A stretch of 64,000 nucleotides of DNA from Streptomyces cathayae (GCF_029760955.1 NZ_CP121682.1:2852001-2916000); one strand, 5' to 3'; shown: positions 8,485 through 17,657, counted from the stretch's first letter. Numbers and translations: made by a program. The notes: a model not told the origin generated them from the letters alone.

Positions 8485-10154
8485 GGACCACTCCGAAGGG
8501 TCAGTGGTGGGGATTCGGCGCCGTCCGGGAGCGGGGAGACGATGGCGCGTACCACCGACGCCAGCCGCTGGTGGCGCAGGGCGTCGTGCGGAGGCTCGGC
8601 CGACTCGGCGCGCCAGGCCACGAAACCGTCGGGCCGCACCAGCAGGGCGCCACCGGGCCCCGTACCGCAGGACCGCGCGAAGTCGGCGGGCGAGGCGGGG
8701 TCGGTCAGGACGGTGTGGGCGGTCACCGGGACGCCGAGTTCGCCCGCGACCCCGGCGGCCGTGCACCCCCACCGGTCGTCGGTGGCGAGCAGGGTGAGGT
8801 GGGAACCGTCCGGGGTCGGCCCGCACAGGTCGAGGGTGGAGACCGGCTCCGCCCCCGGGTCGTGCGCGAGCCGTACCGGCAGGTGCGGCAGCCGGGTGCC
8901 GGGGGCTCCCGACAGGTCGAACTCGGGCGGGAAGGCTCCGTCGGGTGCCGCTTCGGAGCCGGGCACGGCCGTCGAGTGGTAGCGGTAGCCCATGATGATG
9001 AGGCGGGGGTCGCAGGGGACCGCGCCGTCGAGCCGTTCGGAGGGCACCCCGTCGAGGAGGAGGGTCTGCTGGGCGGTGGCGAAGCCGACCGGTCGCCGTT
9101 CGGTGTCGTAGGTGTCCAGGAGGCCGGGGGCGGCCCAGCCGCGCAGCACGGCCGCGATCTTCCAGGCCAGGTTGTGGGCGTCCTGCATCCCCATGTTGGA
9201 GCCGTAGCCGCCGGCCGGGGGGTGCAGGTGGGCGGAGTCCCCGACGAGGAAGACGGGGCCGCGACGGTAGCATTCGGCGATCTTGTGCCGGGCCTGCCAG
9301 CGCAGGGTCCCGGTGAGGTCCGCGGCCACCCCCGGGTCGCCGATCGCGGCGCGCACCAGGCTCAGGCACCGACCCGGGTCCGGGGGGCCCTCGCCGACGG
9401 CCCGGCTCTCCACGGCGGCCGCCCAGGTGTGTGCGCCGTTGAGCTGCATGACCGCCCCGGTGAACTCCGGATTCTCGATCATGCTCATGAAGAACCGGCG
9501 GCCCTTGACCAGGCGGCTGAGGTCCGCCCGGAAGAAGATGCTGGTGCGGGAGGCGACCGTGCCCAGCCCCGTGTCGGCGATGCCGACCCGGTCCGCGATC
9601 GTGCCGTGTGCCCCATCGGCGGCGATCAGGTAGCGGGCACCGAGCGTGTCCGTCCCCCCGTCCGGGCGGCGCACCCGGGCCAGCACCTCGTCCTCACGGA
9701 CCGTCAGGCCGGTGAGTTCGTGACCGAAGCGCACGTCCGCGCCCTCCCGTACGGCGGCCTCGCGCAGCAGCGGCTCCATGCGGTCCTGACCGCACCAGTA
9801 GGGCGGGCAGGGGCCGGGGATCGCGAGTTCCTCCGCGCCGGTCTCCAGCACCTGGGCGCCGTCCAGCTCGCTGAGCGAGCGGACGGCGACCACCGTGCGG
9901 GGCAGCACGCGCTCGGGCTCGGTGTCGACGCGCGGGTCGTGGCCCGTGACGACCTCGAAACCGGCCTCGGCGACCGCGTCCTGCAGTCCGGCCTCGCGCA
10001 GCAGTTCGGCAGTGCGCCGGGTGACGTGCGTGGCGCGGGGCAGGGTGGACGTGCCGGCCCTGCGGTCGAGGAGGACGACCGGGACGCCGGCGCGGGCCAG
10101 GAACAGAGCGGCCGACAGCCCCGCCGGTCCGCCGCCGACGACCAGTACGGACAT
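8481..10154 (-). CDS. FAD-dependent aromatic hydroxylase (group A monooxygenase)
   Basis: 557 aa, typical of the PHBH/MhpA/RdmE class. Rossmann FAD site at the N-terminus (VLVVGGGPAGLSAALF), the DG motif (LIAADGAHGTIADRVG), and the second FAD motif (GDSAHLHPPAGGYGSNMGMQ). A thioredoxin-like C-terminal domain of about 150 residues follows, as in tailoring hydroxylases. It would hydroxylate a phenolic ring with NAD(P)H and O2, fitting the ring oxygenations needed for the mitosane quinone; an MmcM-like role is possible. It sits 17 bases behind the carbamoyltransferase gene and overlaps the APS kinase gene by an ATGA. Confidence 0.82.
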   Translation of the reverse strand: MSVLVVGGGPAGLSAALFLARAGVPVVLLDRRAGTSTLPRATHVTRRTAELLREAGLQDAVAEAGFEVVTGHDPRVDTEPERVLPRTVVAVRSLSELDGAQVLETGAEELAIPGPCPPYWCGQDRMEPLLREAAVREGADVRFGHELTGLTVREDEVLARVRRPDGGTDTLGARYLIAADGAHGTIADRVGIADTGLGTVASRTSIFFRADLSRLVKGRRFFMSMIENPEFTGAVMQLNGAHTWAAAVESRAVGEGPPDPGRCLSLVRAAIGDPGVAADLTGTLRWQARHKIAECYRRGPVFLVGDSAHLHPPAGGYGSNMGMQDAHNLAWKIAAVLRGWAAPGLLDTYDTERRPVGFATAQQTLLLDGVPSERLDGAVPCDPRLIIMGYRYHSTAVPGSEAAPDGAFPPEFDLSGAPGTRLPHLPVRLAHDPGAEPVSTLDLCGPTPDGSHLTLLATDDRWGCTAAGVAGELGVPVTAHTVLTDPASPADFARSCGTGPGGALLVRPDGFVAWRAESAEPPHDALRHQRLASVVRAIVSPLPDGAESPPLTLRSGP

Positions 10155-10171
10155 GGAGGCGGCCTCTCCGC

Positions 10172-11812
10172 TCAGCCCTTGCTCACCAGTTGGTCGCCGA
10201 CCACGAGGTGGTCCAGGTTCATGGACGCGAAGGCCTCGACCGCCTCTTCGGGGGTCTCGACGATGGGCTGGCCGGCCACGTTGAAGGAGGTGTTGAGGAT
10301 CACCGGACAGCCGGTGAGCCGCTCGAACTCGCCCAACAGGCGGTGGACGGAAGGATTCTGGTGCTCCTCCAGCGTCTGGTGCCGGGCCGTGCCGTCCACG
10401 TGGGTGGCGGAGGGGATGGCGTCGGGCCGGGTCACCTTCGTGACGATGAGCATGTACGGGGAGGGCTGGCCGAGGTCGAAGAACTCCGCGCTGCGCTCGG
10501 CGCGGATGACGGGGGCGTACGGGCGGAACCACTCGCGGAACTTGACGTGATCGTTGAGGTGGTCGCGCACGGAGGCCGGGAAGGGGGCGGCGAAGATGCT
10601 GCGGTGGCCCAGCGCCCGGGGCCCGAACTCGCTGCGGCCGTCCCACCAGCCCACGATCTTGCCGTCCGCCAGCAGCCCGGCGACCGTCCCGGGCAGGTCC
10701 TCGGGGGTGCGGGCGGGCAGCCCGGAGTCGGCGACGGCCCGCTGGGCCCGGGCGCGCGGGTACTCGGGGCCCAGATAGGCGTCGCGCAAGGCCGGCAGGC
10801 GGTCCATGGGCACGCCTTCGAGTTCGTGCAGCCCGTAGTAGGCGCAGCCGAGGCTGATGCCGTTGTCGCCGGCGGCGGGGACCACGAAGATCCGCTCGAA
10901 GGGAGTCTCCTTGAGGATGCGGCCGTTGGCGACGCTGTTGAGGGCCACTCCCCCGGCCAGGCACAGGTCGGTCAGACCGGTCCGCTCGTACAGGGCCCGG
11001 GCGCAGTGCACCAGGGCGTGTTCCAGCACCTCCTGGGCCGCCCGGGCGATCGCCGCCTTCGTGTCGAAGTCGGCGCCCTCGGCGAGCCGGGAGAGGACGT
11101 GCGTGGTCTTGCTCGCCGAGATGCTGACCCTGCCCTCGGGCAACAGCGTGACCAGTTCCGACAGTTCGTCGACGAAACGCTCGTCGCCGTAGGGGGCGAG
11201 CCCCATCGTCTTGCCGTCCTCGCTGACCGGGAACCGGGTCTTGGGACCCGTGTAGGCGAGGCCGATGGCGATGCTCGCGGTGCGGTAGAAGTGGCCGAGC
11301 GAGTTGTCGGTCTCGCCGGGCTGGTAGTAAGCGCTCTCCGAGCCCGCGTCCACGAGGTGGGTGCCGCTGACGCGGTCGACCAGCCGGATACCGTCCTCGT
11401 CGGCCACGTACGAACTGATGGTCTCGGCCTCGCGGGCACCGGCTCCGGTCTTGTCCCCGGTGGTCAGACTGCCGGAGTTGTCGCACACCAGCACGGCGGC
11501 GCGGGTCATGCCCGAGGCGCCGAACGCGCTGTAGGCATGGGCGAGATGGTGGTTGATCACCCGCACCCGGCGGCGGAAGGAGTGGTAGAAGGGGCGCGGC
11601 ACCAGTTCGCAGGCGACCACGTGCTCCACATCGGCCGCGGTGGTGTCCATCTGTTCCAGGCACGCCCGGCGGCTGACGCCGGCCAGCAGGTCGGCGCCCA
11701 GACCGTACTTGCTGCGCATCAGGCGTTCCTCGTCGACCGCGACGAGACGCTCGCCGTCGGTGGCGCACGCCGCCCAGTCGTGACCTGATCCGCCGAGGCC
11801 CAGCACGGACAT
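10172..11812 (-). CDS. Carbamoyltransferase, NodU/CmcH family
   Basis: 546 aa with both halves of the family. The N-terminal ASKHA-like domain carries the metal histidines (INHHLAHAYSAFG) and DNSGSLTTG. The C-terminal YrdC-like domain carries EFGPRALGHRSIFA and LNTSFNVAGQPIVETPEEAV. The family moves a carbamoyl group from carbamoyl phosphate onto a hydroxyl via carbamoyl-AMP. Mitomycins carry a C-10 carbamate, so this is the natural candidate for that step. ATG at 11812 with GGAAAGGA upstream. It is the first gene of a three-gene minus-strand operon. A 234-base leader with direct repeats separates it from a good promoter. Confidence 0.9.
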   Translation of the reverse strand: MSVLGLGGSGHDWAACATDGERLVAVDEERLMRSKYGLGADLLAGVSRRACLEQMDTTAADVEHVVACELVPRPFYHSFRRRVRVINHHLAHAYSAFGASGMTRAAVLVCDNSGSLTTGDKTGAGAREAETISSYVADEDGIRLVDRVSGTHLVDAGSESAYYQPGETDNSLGHFYRTASIAIGLAYTGPKTRFPVSEDGKTMGLAPYGDERFVDELSELVTLLPEGRVSISASKTTHVLSRLAEGADFDTKAAIARAAQEVLEHALVHCARALYERTGLTDLCLAGGVALNSVANGRILKETPFERIFVVPAAGDNGISLGCAYYGLHELEGVPMDRLPALRDAYLGPEYPRARAQRAVADSGLPARTPEDLPGTVAGLLADGKIVGWWDGRSEFGPRALGHRSIFAAPFPASVRDHLNDHVKFREWFRPYAPVIRAERSAEFFDLGQPSPYMLIVTKVTRPDAIPSATHVDGTARHQTLEEHQNPSVHRLLGEFERLTGCPVILNTSFNVAGQPIVETPEEAVEAFASMNLDHLVVGDQLVSKG

Positions 11813-11829
11813 ATCGCGTCCTTTCCCTT

Positions 11830-11860
11830 GGGGGACATCGATTCCATCGGGGGACATCGA
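11830..11860. repeat. 12-bp direct repeat in the carbamoyltransferase leader
   Basis: GGGGGACATCGA occurs at 11830-11841 and again at 11849-11860, a 19-bp period, immediately upstream of the ribosome site of the carbamoyltransferase gene. It may be an operator, a leader structure, or a chance duplication. Confidence 0.5.
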
Positions 11861-12052
11861 CCGAGACCTGCCAGAGCCCTGGCCCGGTGATGGAAGAACA
11901 AGCAGCGGCGGACCCCGCCCCGCGTGGCACGTGTGCCTCGCTCGTCAGCGGACGAGCTGAAACGGAACGGGTGCGAGAAGCGCTCTGAGAAGCGACAGAC
12001 GTCGTAACGGATCTCTGAGAAGAAGGAGTTCAGGAAGCCGGAGCGGTGCGCA

Positions 12053-12083
12053 ACTCTAATCAACCGGCGTCGCGCACTGTCAA
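12053..12083 (-). promoter_or_regulatory. Promoter for the carbamoyltransferase operon
   Basis: On the minus strand TTGACA (12078-12083) is followed after 19 bases by TAGAGT (12053-12058), a good fit to a vegetative sigma promoter. Transcription would start near 12046 and give a leader of about 230 bases. The rest of 11813-12440 holds no gene that I can support; the plus-strand gene begins at 12441. Confidence 0.55.
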
Positions 12084-12440
12084 GAACGGGGGCACCCCTC
12101 CACGGGCGGTTGTCCGAAATGCCGTCACCGCCCGGCCGAGGCCCCCGTCCGTCGCGCTCCGGCCCGGACACCGGCGCGGCCACCGGAACCGGAGGTGGTG
12201 CGCCGCGCCGCCCCTCCCGTTCAAGCTCCGTTCGGCCCGTGTCCTCCCCACTGCTTTCGGTCATCATCATCCAGAGGCAAGCAGGATAAATCCGGAGCAT
12301 GTACGGTCACACCGTGCTATCGGCGGGGTCCCCGCGTCCCGCGGACCTCCTCTGCCGCGCCGCCCGGAACACAACGCACCACCGACATCCCGTACATGGC
12401 ATGCCTGTATCCCCTGGACCGCCGGACGAGGGAGTGCTGG

Positions 12441-13781
12441 GTGACAAAGCAGCAACGTACGATCGTCATCATCACGGAGGGCGCGGCACCCGCACTGCTG
12501 GATCGCTGGTGTGCCGCCGGTCTCCTGCCCGGATACGCCCGGCTCCGTGCCGAGGGTTCCCACGGAGCGGTCTCCGCCGAGGGAACCCCCTACGAACCCC
12601 CGGGCCTGTTGAGCGTCCTCACCGGTCAACGGGCCGCCGACCACGGCTACTTCTCCTACTGGACCTGCCACGATCCCGAGTACGCGCCGCAGGTGCTCGG
12701 TTCCGCCGACCGCCGGCATCCGCTGCTGTGGCAGCAGGAGTCCTTCGCGGGTCTGCGCTTCGCCTCCATCGGCCTGTTCGGCACCCATCCCGTCGAGCCG
12801 ATGGACGGGGCGGTGATCAGCTATCCGATGCGTGCGACCCTGCACGCCTGCCACCCGCGCGACCTTCAGCGCCGGCTGGCCAAGGAGGGCATCCGCCCGG
12901 TCCACGACGTCTCGATCTTCTGGACCGGCCAGCCCCGCGAACAGCTGCTGCCACACCTGCTGGAGGCGGACCGTCAGCGGGGCAAGGCGGCCCTCGCGCT
13001 GCTCCCCGAGTCGAACGTGGTGATCGTCAACCTCACCAGCATCGACCGCACCTCGCACATCTACTGGCAGGAACTGGAGCACGGGCCCGAACACGAGCAG
13101 GAGAGCGCGGTGTTCGCCGCGTACCGCACGAACGACCAGGTCATCCAGGACGCCCTCGCGCTGGCCGACGACCACACGGACGTGCTGGCCTTCTCCGAGA
13201 TCGGATTCGGGCCGCTGCGCGACTACTGCTCCATCAACGACGACCTCGAACGGGCCGGTCTGCTGGCCAAGACCCCGGACGGGGGCATCGACTGGGCGCG
13301 CACGACGGCCTTCGAGGCGGTGCAGGGCACGCACGGGATGAACATCAACGTCCGCGGCCGCTACAAGCACGGCACGGTCCGCAAGCAGGACTACGAGCGG
13401 GTGCGCGCCGAGGTCGTCACGGCGCTCATGGAGACCCTCAACCCCCGGACCGGGCTCCCCTTCTTCGCCGCGGTGCACACCCGCGAGGAGGTGTACCCGG
13501 GCACCGCCACGGCCGGTGCCCCCGACCTGATCATGGAGCCGGCGGACTGGCGCTACCTCCCGCTGGGCGACCCCCGCTGGGCCACCCATGTGCACCGGAC
13601 CTGGCAGAGCGGCTGGCACCGCCGCGAGTCGTTCTGGGCCGGCCTCGGCCCCGGCTTCGCCGCCGGCCACGCCGACGCGGCCGTGGCCTCGCCGGTCGAC
13701 ATTCCGGTCACCCTGAGCCGGCTGCACGGACGTGCCACCCCCGAGGGCTGGCCGGGCCGCGCGCTCGGGACACCCGCCTGA
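12441..13781 (+). CDS. Alkaline-phosphatase-superfamily protein with lost catalytic residues
   Basis: 446 aa, the overall fold and length of type I phosphodiesterase/nucleotide pyrophosphatases, and clearly related to the three other copies in this window. Key positions are changed. The first metal Asp is Glu13 (VIITEGAA where the others have IGIDGG or IGLD). The Thr/Ser nucleophile region reads YEPPGLLSVLTG with no Thr at the usual place. The metal motif SDHG has become SEIG (Glu253). The DRTSHIYW and a late His (GWHRRESF) remain. It is probably a non-catalytic binding protein or has new chemistry. GTG at 12441 with GAGGGAG seven bases upstream. First gene of a plus-strand unit. Confidence 0.75.
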   Translation: MTKQQRTIVIITEGAAPALLDRWCAAGLLPGYARLRAEGSHGAVSAEGTPYEPPGLLSVLTGQRAADHGYFSYWTCHDPEYAPQVLGSADRRHPLLWQQESFAGLRFASIGLFGTHPVEPMDGAVISYPMRATLHACHPRDLQRRLAKEGIRPVHDVSIFWTGQPREQLLPHLLEADRQRGKAALALLPESNVVIVNLTSIDRTSHIYWQELEHGPEHEQESAVFAAYRTNDQVIQDALALADDHTDVLAFSEIGFGPLRDYCSINDDLERAGLLAKTPDGGIDWARTTAFEAVQGTHGMNINVRGRYKHGTVRKQDYERVRAEVVTALMETLNPRTGLPFFAAVHTREEVYPGTATAGAPDLIMEPADWRYLPLGDPRWATHVHRTWQSGWHRRESFWAGLGPGFAAGHADAAVASPVDIPVTLSRLHGRATPEGWPGRALGTPA

Positions 13782-13913
13782 CCACGCCCTTCCGTCACCG
13801 TTCGCGCCCTGTCTCCCCCCGCCACCGCGACTGCGCCGGCCGTCACCTTCGTCGCCGCGCCCGCCCCGCCTTCCCTTCCGTTTCCGCACTCTCACATTCT
13901 GTGGAGGTCTGAC

Positions 13914-14267
13914 GTGCCCGAGGTACGAGCGCCAGAACGACGGCGTGAACAGCGCAGGTCCGTGGCCGAGCCGGGCGCGGGGACGAACCGGCGGGAGCTG
14001 GCCGACACGGCGCGGTTCACCGAGTGGCGGCCCGCCACCCCGGACGCGCTCTCCTGGGAGGGGCCGCAGGAGCAGGCTCCCGCCGAGCTGCTGCGCGCCG
14101 CGCTGGCGGAGGGACGGATCGGGCACCCCTGGGCCCACGGCTTTCCCCGGTACGCGTGGCACCGGGACGGCGACGTGGTCCACGAGTTCCGGCTGACCGG
14201 GCGGGCGCCCGGCGAGTACACCGGCTACACCCTGCACCCGAGCGAATGGCCGGAGGGCATCGCGTGA
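13914..14267 (+). CDS. Hypothetical protein, 117 aa
   Basis: Begins at a GTG at 13914 with a good GGAGG about eight bases upstream. Basic N-terminus, then a soluble domain with many aromatic and acidic residues (HPWAHGFPRYAWHRDGDVVH, EYTGYTLHPSEWPEG). No domain that I recognise. Its stop overlaps the start of the next gene as GTGA, so the two are translated together and probably form a pair. It may be a partner or small subunit of the protease-like protein. Confidence 0.65.
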   Translation: MPEVRAPERRREQRRSVAEPGAGTNRRELADTARFTEWRPATPDALSWEGPQEQAPAELLRAALAEGRIGHPWAHGFPRYAWHRDGDVVHEFRLTGRAPGEYTGYTLHPSEWPEGIA

Positions 14268-15703
14268 GCACACTTCCCGACCTGACCCTCAGCTGGAAAT
14301 GGCAGCCGCCGCCCGCCGGGACCGAGGGCGAACTCGGCGCCACCTGGGCCGACCTGGAGATGTCCATCGGTGACCTTCCGCCACTGACGACGGTGGAGGA
14401 CCCGCGGGCCGGCACCATCAGGCCGTACACGGTGGGCTCGCTGTACCCGCTCGCCGAGTGGATCGCCTTCAACTGGTGGTCGCTGCTGGCCGACGCGCGT
14501 CCCGGGACACAGATCTCGCAGCTGCGCTTCGCCTACCGCAACGGCGTCGGCGACTCCCGCGGCTCCTGGTGGTCGCGTTCCCGGCGGCACATCCTGCGCG
14601 CCGCCTGCGACGGCTTCCGCTGGCCCGACGTGCTGTTCGTGCCCGAGGGCCACCAGACCCGGATCGTGTGGATGCCCGACGGCGGCCCGGACCCGCGCGA
14701 GGGCACCCGCTTCCTGGGCCGGGGCAACGCCGTCGTCGGCAGCGCGTCCCTCGCCGAGACGCTGCACGGCTTCGTCGACGCCGTCGTCGCCCGGCTGGTC
14801 GAACGTGAGGTCAGCGGCACCCCGCTGCAGCAGGAGTGGGCCGCGATCCGGGCCACCGGCGAGGAGGAGGCGGAGTTCTGCCGCTGCGCCGCCCGCCTCG
14901 GACTCGATCCGTACACGGAGTCCGCCCCCTACGCACAGGCCATCGCACGGGCCCGCGGGGAGCTGCCCGAGGTGATGGGCCTCGACTTCTTCAACTCCGT
15001 CCACCCGGACCGGATCACCGACCAGCTCCAGTGGATCGAGCGGGCCCGGCGGGTCGCCGGCGACCCGCCGCCCGGCCGTCCCGCCGACTCGGCGATCGCG
15101 GAACTGCGGGACATCTGCGCGGACGTGCGTGAGCTGTTCTACGACCCGGACCGCCTGGAGAACCCCTGGCAGCTGGGCTACGAACTGGCCCACCGGGTCC
15201 GCGCCTGGGCCAAAGTGGCGGACACCGAGCGCTTCGACCCCGACACCCTGCTCACGTACTACACGGAGCCGGTGCCCTACGTCGACCGCGGGCTCGTGGC
15301 GTACGGCAGCCGGAACGCGGCGGCCGGCCCGGTCCTGGTCTCCAGCCGTCGCTACACCGAGCGGCCCCGGCGCTTCCTCCAGGCCCGCGCCCTGTGCCAC
15401 TTCCTCTTCGACAACGACGAGGACTTCCTCATCGTGGCCTCGCACACGCACCGCCAGCACCTGGCCCGCGGCTTCGCGCTGGAGATCCTGGCCCCCGCCC
15501 AGGGCATCGCCACCCTGCTGGGCCGGCCGACCGGCCTGGTGACCGCCGAGGACGTGGAGCAGATCGCCGAGGACTACGGCGCCGGCACCATCGTGGTGGA
15601 GCACCAGCTCGACAACCGGGTGCTGGCCCAGGACTTCCCGTTCGAGCCGGTGGCACCGTCCGTGCGCAAGCTCACCGCCTACCCGCGAGGGGCGGGCCGG
15701 TGA
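14264..15703 (+). CDS. Unknown protein with a degenerate ImmA/IrrE-like protease region
   Basis: 479 aa from a GTG overlapping the previous stop. The C-terminal third resembles ImmA/IrrE-type metallopeptidases (RRFLQARALCHFLF, then RGFALEILAPAQGIA), but the HExxH motif that binds zinc is reduced to RALCH, so catalysis is doubtful. The middle has a segment (EEEAEFCRCAARLGLDPY) common in streptomycete proteins of this sort. The N-terminal half has many Trp (WIAFNWWSLL). It ends 4 bases into the P450 gene. A place inside a biosynthetic operon is unusual for this family, which mostly serves in immunity and stress control. The assignment is by eye and tentative. Confidence 0.5.
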   Translation: MSTLPDLTLSWKWQPPPAGTEGELGATWADLEMSIGDLPPLTTVEDPRAGTIRPYTVGSLYPLAEWIAFNWWSLLADARPGTQISQLRFAYRNGVGDSRGSWWSRSRRHILRAACDGFRWPDVLFVPEGHQTRIVWMPDGGPDPREGTRFLGRGNAVVGSASLAETLHGFVDAVVARLVEREVSGTPLQQEWAAIRATGEEEAEFCRCAARLGLDPYTESAPYAQAIARARGELPEVMGLDFFNSVHPDRITDQLQWIERARRVAGDPPPGRPADSAIAELRDICADVRELFYDPDRLENPWQLGYELAHRVRAWAKVADTERFDPDTLLTYYTEPVPYVDRGLVAYGSRNAAAGPVLVSSRRYTERPRRFLQARALCHFLFDNDEDFLIVASHTHRQHLARGFALEILAPAQGIATLLGRPTGLVTAEDVEQIAEDYGAGTIVVEHQLDNRVLAQDFPFEPVAPSVRKLTAYPRGAGR

Positions 15704-16908
15704 GCGCGGCAGCGGGCGACGTCTTCCCCTATCCCGCGGGCCCGGGCGGCACCGTCCCGCCCCAGTACGGCCGGCTGCTCGCCGAGGACCCCGTCTCCCG
15801 GGTACGCCTGGCCGACGGGGGCGAGCTGTATCTCGTCACCCGGGACAGCGACGTACGGACCGTACTGACCGACCCGGTCTTCAGCCGGTACGCGGCGGCG
15901 GTCCTGCCCGGCAAGGGCTTCGGCCGGGGGCAGGGCACCGGGATCGTCGACCTCGACCCGCCGCAGCACACCGTCCTGCGCAGTCCGGTCGTCTCGGCGT
16001 TCGGCCCCGGCCGGGTGGCGCGCTGGCGCCCGCGCATCGAGGCGATCGCCGGGGAGCTGCTGTCCGGGCTGGGCGACGAGCCGGGCCCGGTGGACCTCGT
16101 GAGCTCCTACACCGCGCCGTTCGCCGGCCGCGTCGTCGTCGAGCTGCTGGGTTTCGAGGGAGCGCGGTGGCAGCGCGTCACCGGTGACGTCGAGACGCTG
16201 CTGATGTCCGGGGGCGCCGAGAGCCCGGAGGCCGCCGCCTGCCGGGACCGGCTCGGGGACGCCTTCACCACGCTGCTCAAGGAGCGCGACCGGGAACCGG
16301 GCGACGACGTCGCCACCGTGCTGCTCGGCCACGACGACCCGGAGGCGGGCGGCGGAGCGCTCACCGAGGCCCAACGGGTCACGCTGCTGCACGGACTCGT
16401 CATCTCCGGCTACATCGGCATCCGCGACCTGCTGGCGCGTCACCTGTACGGGGTGCTCACCACGCCCGGGTTCCGGGACCGGCTGGTGGCACAGCCCGAG
16501 CTGGTGCCCGGCGCCGTCGTGGAGTTGCTGCGGTTCTACCCGTCGAGCAACGACGGCCTGCTGCGGCTGGCCACGCGGGACGTGGAGCTGTCCGGGCGCA
16601 CCGTGCCGGCGGGCAGCCCGGTGCTCCCCCTGGTCTCGGCCGCCTGCCGCGACCCGCGTCTCGTGGAGCGGCCCGATCAGCTCCTGGTGGACCGTGCGCG
16701 GACGCCGACGCTCGCCTTCGGCGCCGGGCCGCACCAGTGCCCGGCGGCCGACCTCGCCACCGTCCAGCTCGCCACCGGCATCGGGCGGCTGCTCGCCGCG
16801 TACCCCGGTGCCCGGCTCGCGGTCCCGGCCGAGGACGTGGAGCACACCTCCCGGCTGCTGCCGCTCGGCGTCACCGAGCTGCCCGTCCTGCTCCGCGCCC
16901 CGGCATGA
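15700..16908 (+). CDS. Cytochrome P450 with an unusual I helix
   Basis: 402 aa. The heme-thiolate loop is present (LAFGAGPHQCPAADL, Cys347), as is the K-helix ExxR (ELLRFYPS). The I helix lacks the usual (A/G)GxxT: it reads VISGYIGIRDLL (residues 234-245), with no acid/alcohol pair for O-O cleavage. Such P450s often do something other than plain hydroxylation, or use a substrate hydroxyl for proton delivery. GTG start at 15700 overlapping the previous gene; the stop overlaps the next ATG (ATGA). It needs a ferredoxin partner, not visible here. A role in an oxidative ring step is an inference. Confidence 0.82.
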   Translation: MSAAAGDVFPYPAGPGGTVPPQYGRLLAEDPVSRVRLADGGELYLVTRDSDVRTVLTDPVFSRYAAAVLPGKGFGRGQGTGIVDLDPPQHTVLRSPVVSAFGPGRVARWRPRIEAIAGELLSGLGDEPGPVDLVSSYTAPFAGRVVVELLGFEGARWQRVTGDVETLLMSGGAESPEAAACRDRLGDAFTTLLKERDREPGDDVATVLLGHDDPEAGGGALTEAQRVTLLHGLVISGYIGIRDLLARHLYGVLTTPGFRDRLVAQPELVPGAVVELLRFYPSSNDGLLRLATRDVELSGRTVPAGSPVLPLVSAACRDPRLVERPDQLLVDRARTPTLAFGAGPHQCPAADLATVQLATGIGRLLAAYPGARLAVPAEDVEHTSRLLPLGVTELPVLLRAPA

Positions 16909-17657
16909 CCGCGGCGCCCGCCCGCGTGCTCCTGTGGTGCGTGTCCACCGAGGCCACGGCCCGGGTGACGGCCCACGCCCGGGAGCTGCTGCCGGCCCAG
17001 GACCGGGAGCGGATGGCCCGGCTGCGGTCGGCCGCGGACCGGGACGAGTTCGCCCTCAGCCACGCCGTGCTGGCGCGCTGTCTGGGCGCGCTGACCGGGG
17101 TGGCCCCGACCGCGCTGCGCTTCGCCGTACGCGGTGAGGGCAAGCCCGAGCTGCTCGGGCAGGGGCCCGGTGCCCGGCCGGCCTTCAGCCTCTCGCACAC
17201 CGCGGGGCTGACCCTGCTCGCGGTGACGTGGGGCAGCGCGGTGGGGGCGGACGTGGAGCGGGTGCGGCCGGTGGCCGCCGCGAAGATCGCGCGGCGGTAC
17301 TTCCCGGCCGAGGAGGCGGCGGCGGTGGCGGCCCGCCCCGTACGCACGGCGCCGGAGCTGTTCTTCCGGCTGTGGGTGCGCAAGGAGGCGAGCGTCAAGG
17401 CGTGGGGCGGGCGCCTCGTCCAGGGGCTGCGCACGCCCGTGTGCCCGACGGCACGGGAGTGGCCCTGCGACGTCACCACCCTGGGCGGCGACGGGCGCTC
17501 GTGGCGTGTGCGGGACCTGACCGGGGTGGCGGCGCCCTACCTCGCGGCGGTGGCCGTGCCCGGGGAGGAGGCGCGGGGGCGGATCGAGGTCCGCACCCTG
17601 ACCGTCGACGAGTTCCTCGACCGGGGGCCGACGGCCGGTCGTGCCCTTCGGGAGTGA
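16905..17657 (+). CDS. Sfp-type 4'-phosphopantetheinyl transferase
   Basis: 250 aa, pseudo-dimeric Sfp length. The motifs that bind CoA and magnesium are clear: FSLSHTAG, GADVERVRP and FRLWVRKEASVKAWGGRL. It would convert apo carrier proteins to holo form. The window has three carrier domains that need it (24682-24966, 42009-42275 and the C-terminus of 21624-22733). Its location within the cluster, coupled to the P450 by ATGA, supports a dedicated role. Some positions between the motifs are Ala/Arg-rich, typical of streptomycete copies. Confidence 0.9.
   Translation: MTAAPARVLLWCVSTEATARVTAHARELLPAQDRERMARLRSAADRDEFALSHAVLARCLGALTGVAPTALRFAVRGEGKPELLGQGPGARPAFSLSHTAGLTLLAVTWGSAVGADVERVRPVAAAKIARRYFPAEEAAAVAARPVRTAPELFFRLWVRKEASVKAWGGRLVQGLRTPVCPTAREWPCDVTTLGGDGRSWRVRDLTGVAAPYLAAVAVPGEEARGRIEVRTLTVDEFLDRGPTAGRALRE

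Noticed and set aside
8481..11930. 1149-codon minus-strand frame as one giant fusion
   Set aside because: The first half is Arg/Pro-rich noise over the carbamoyltransferase gene; the hydroxylase starts at 10154.
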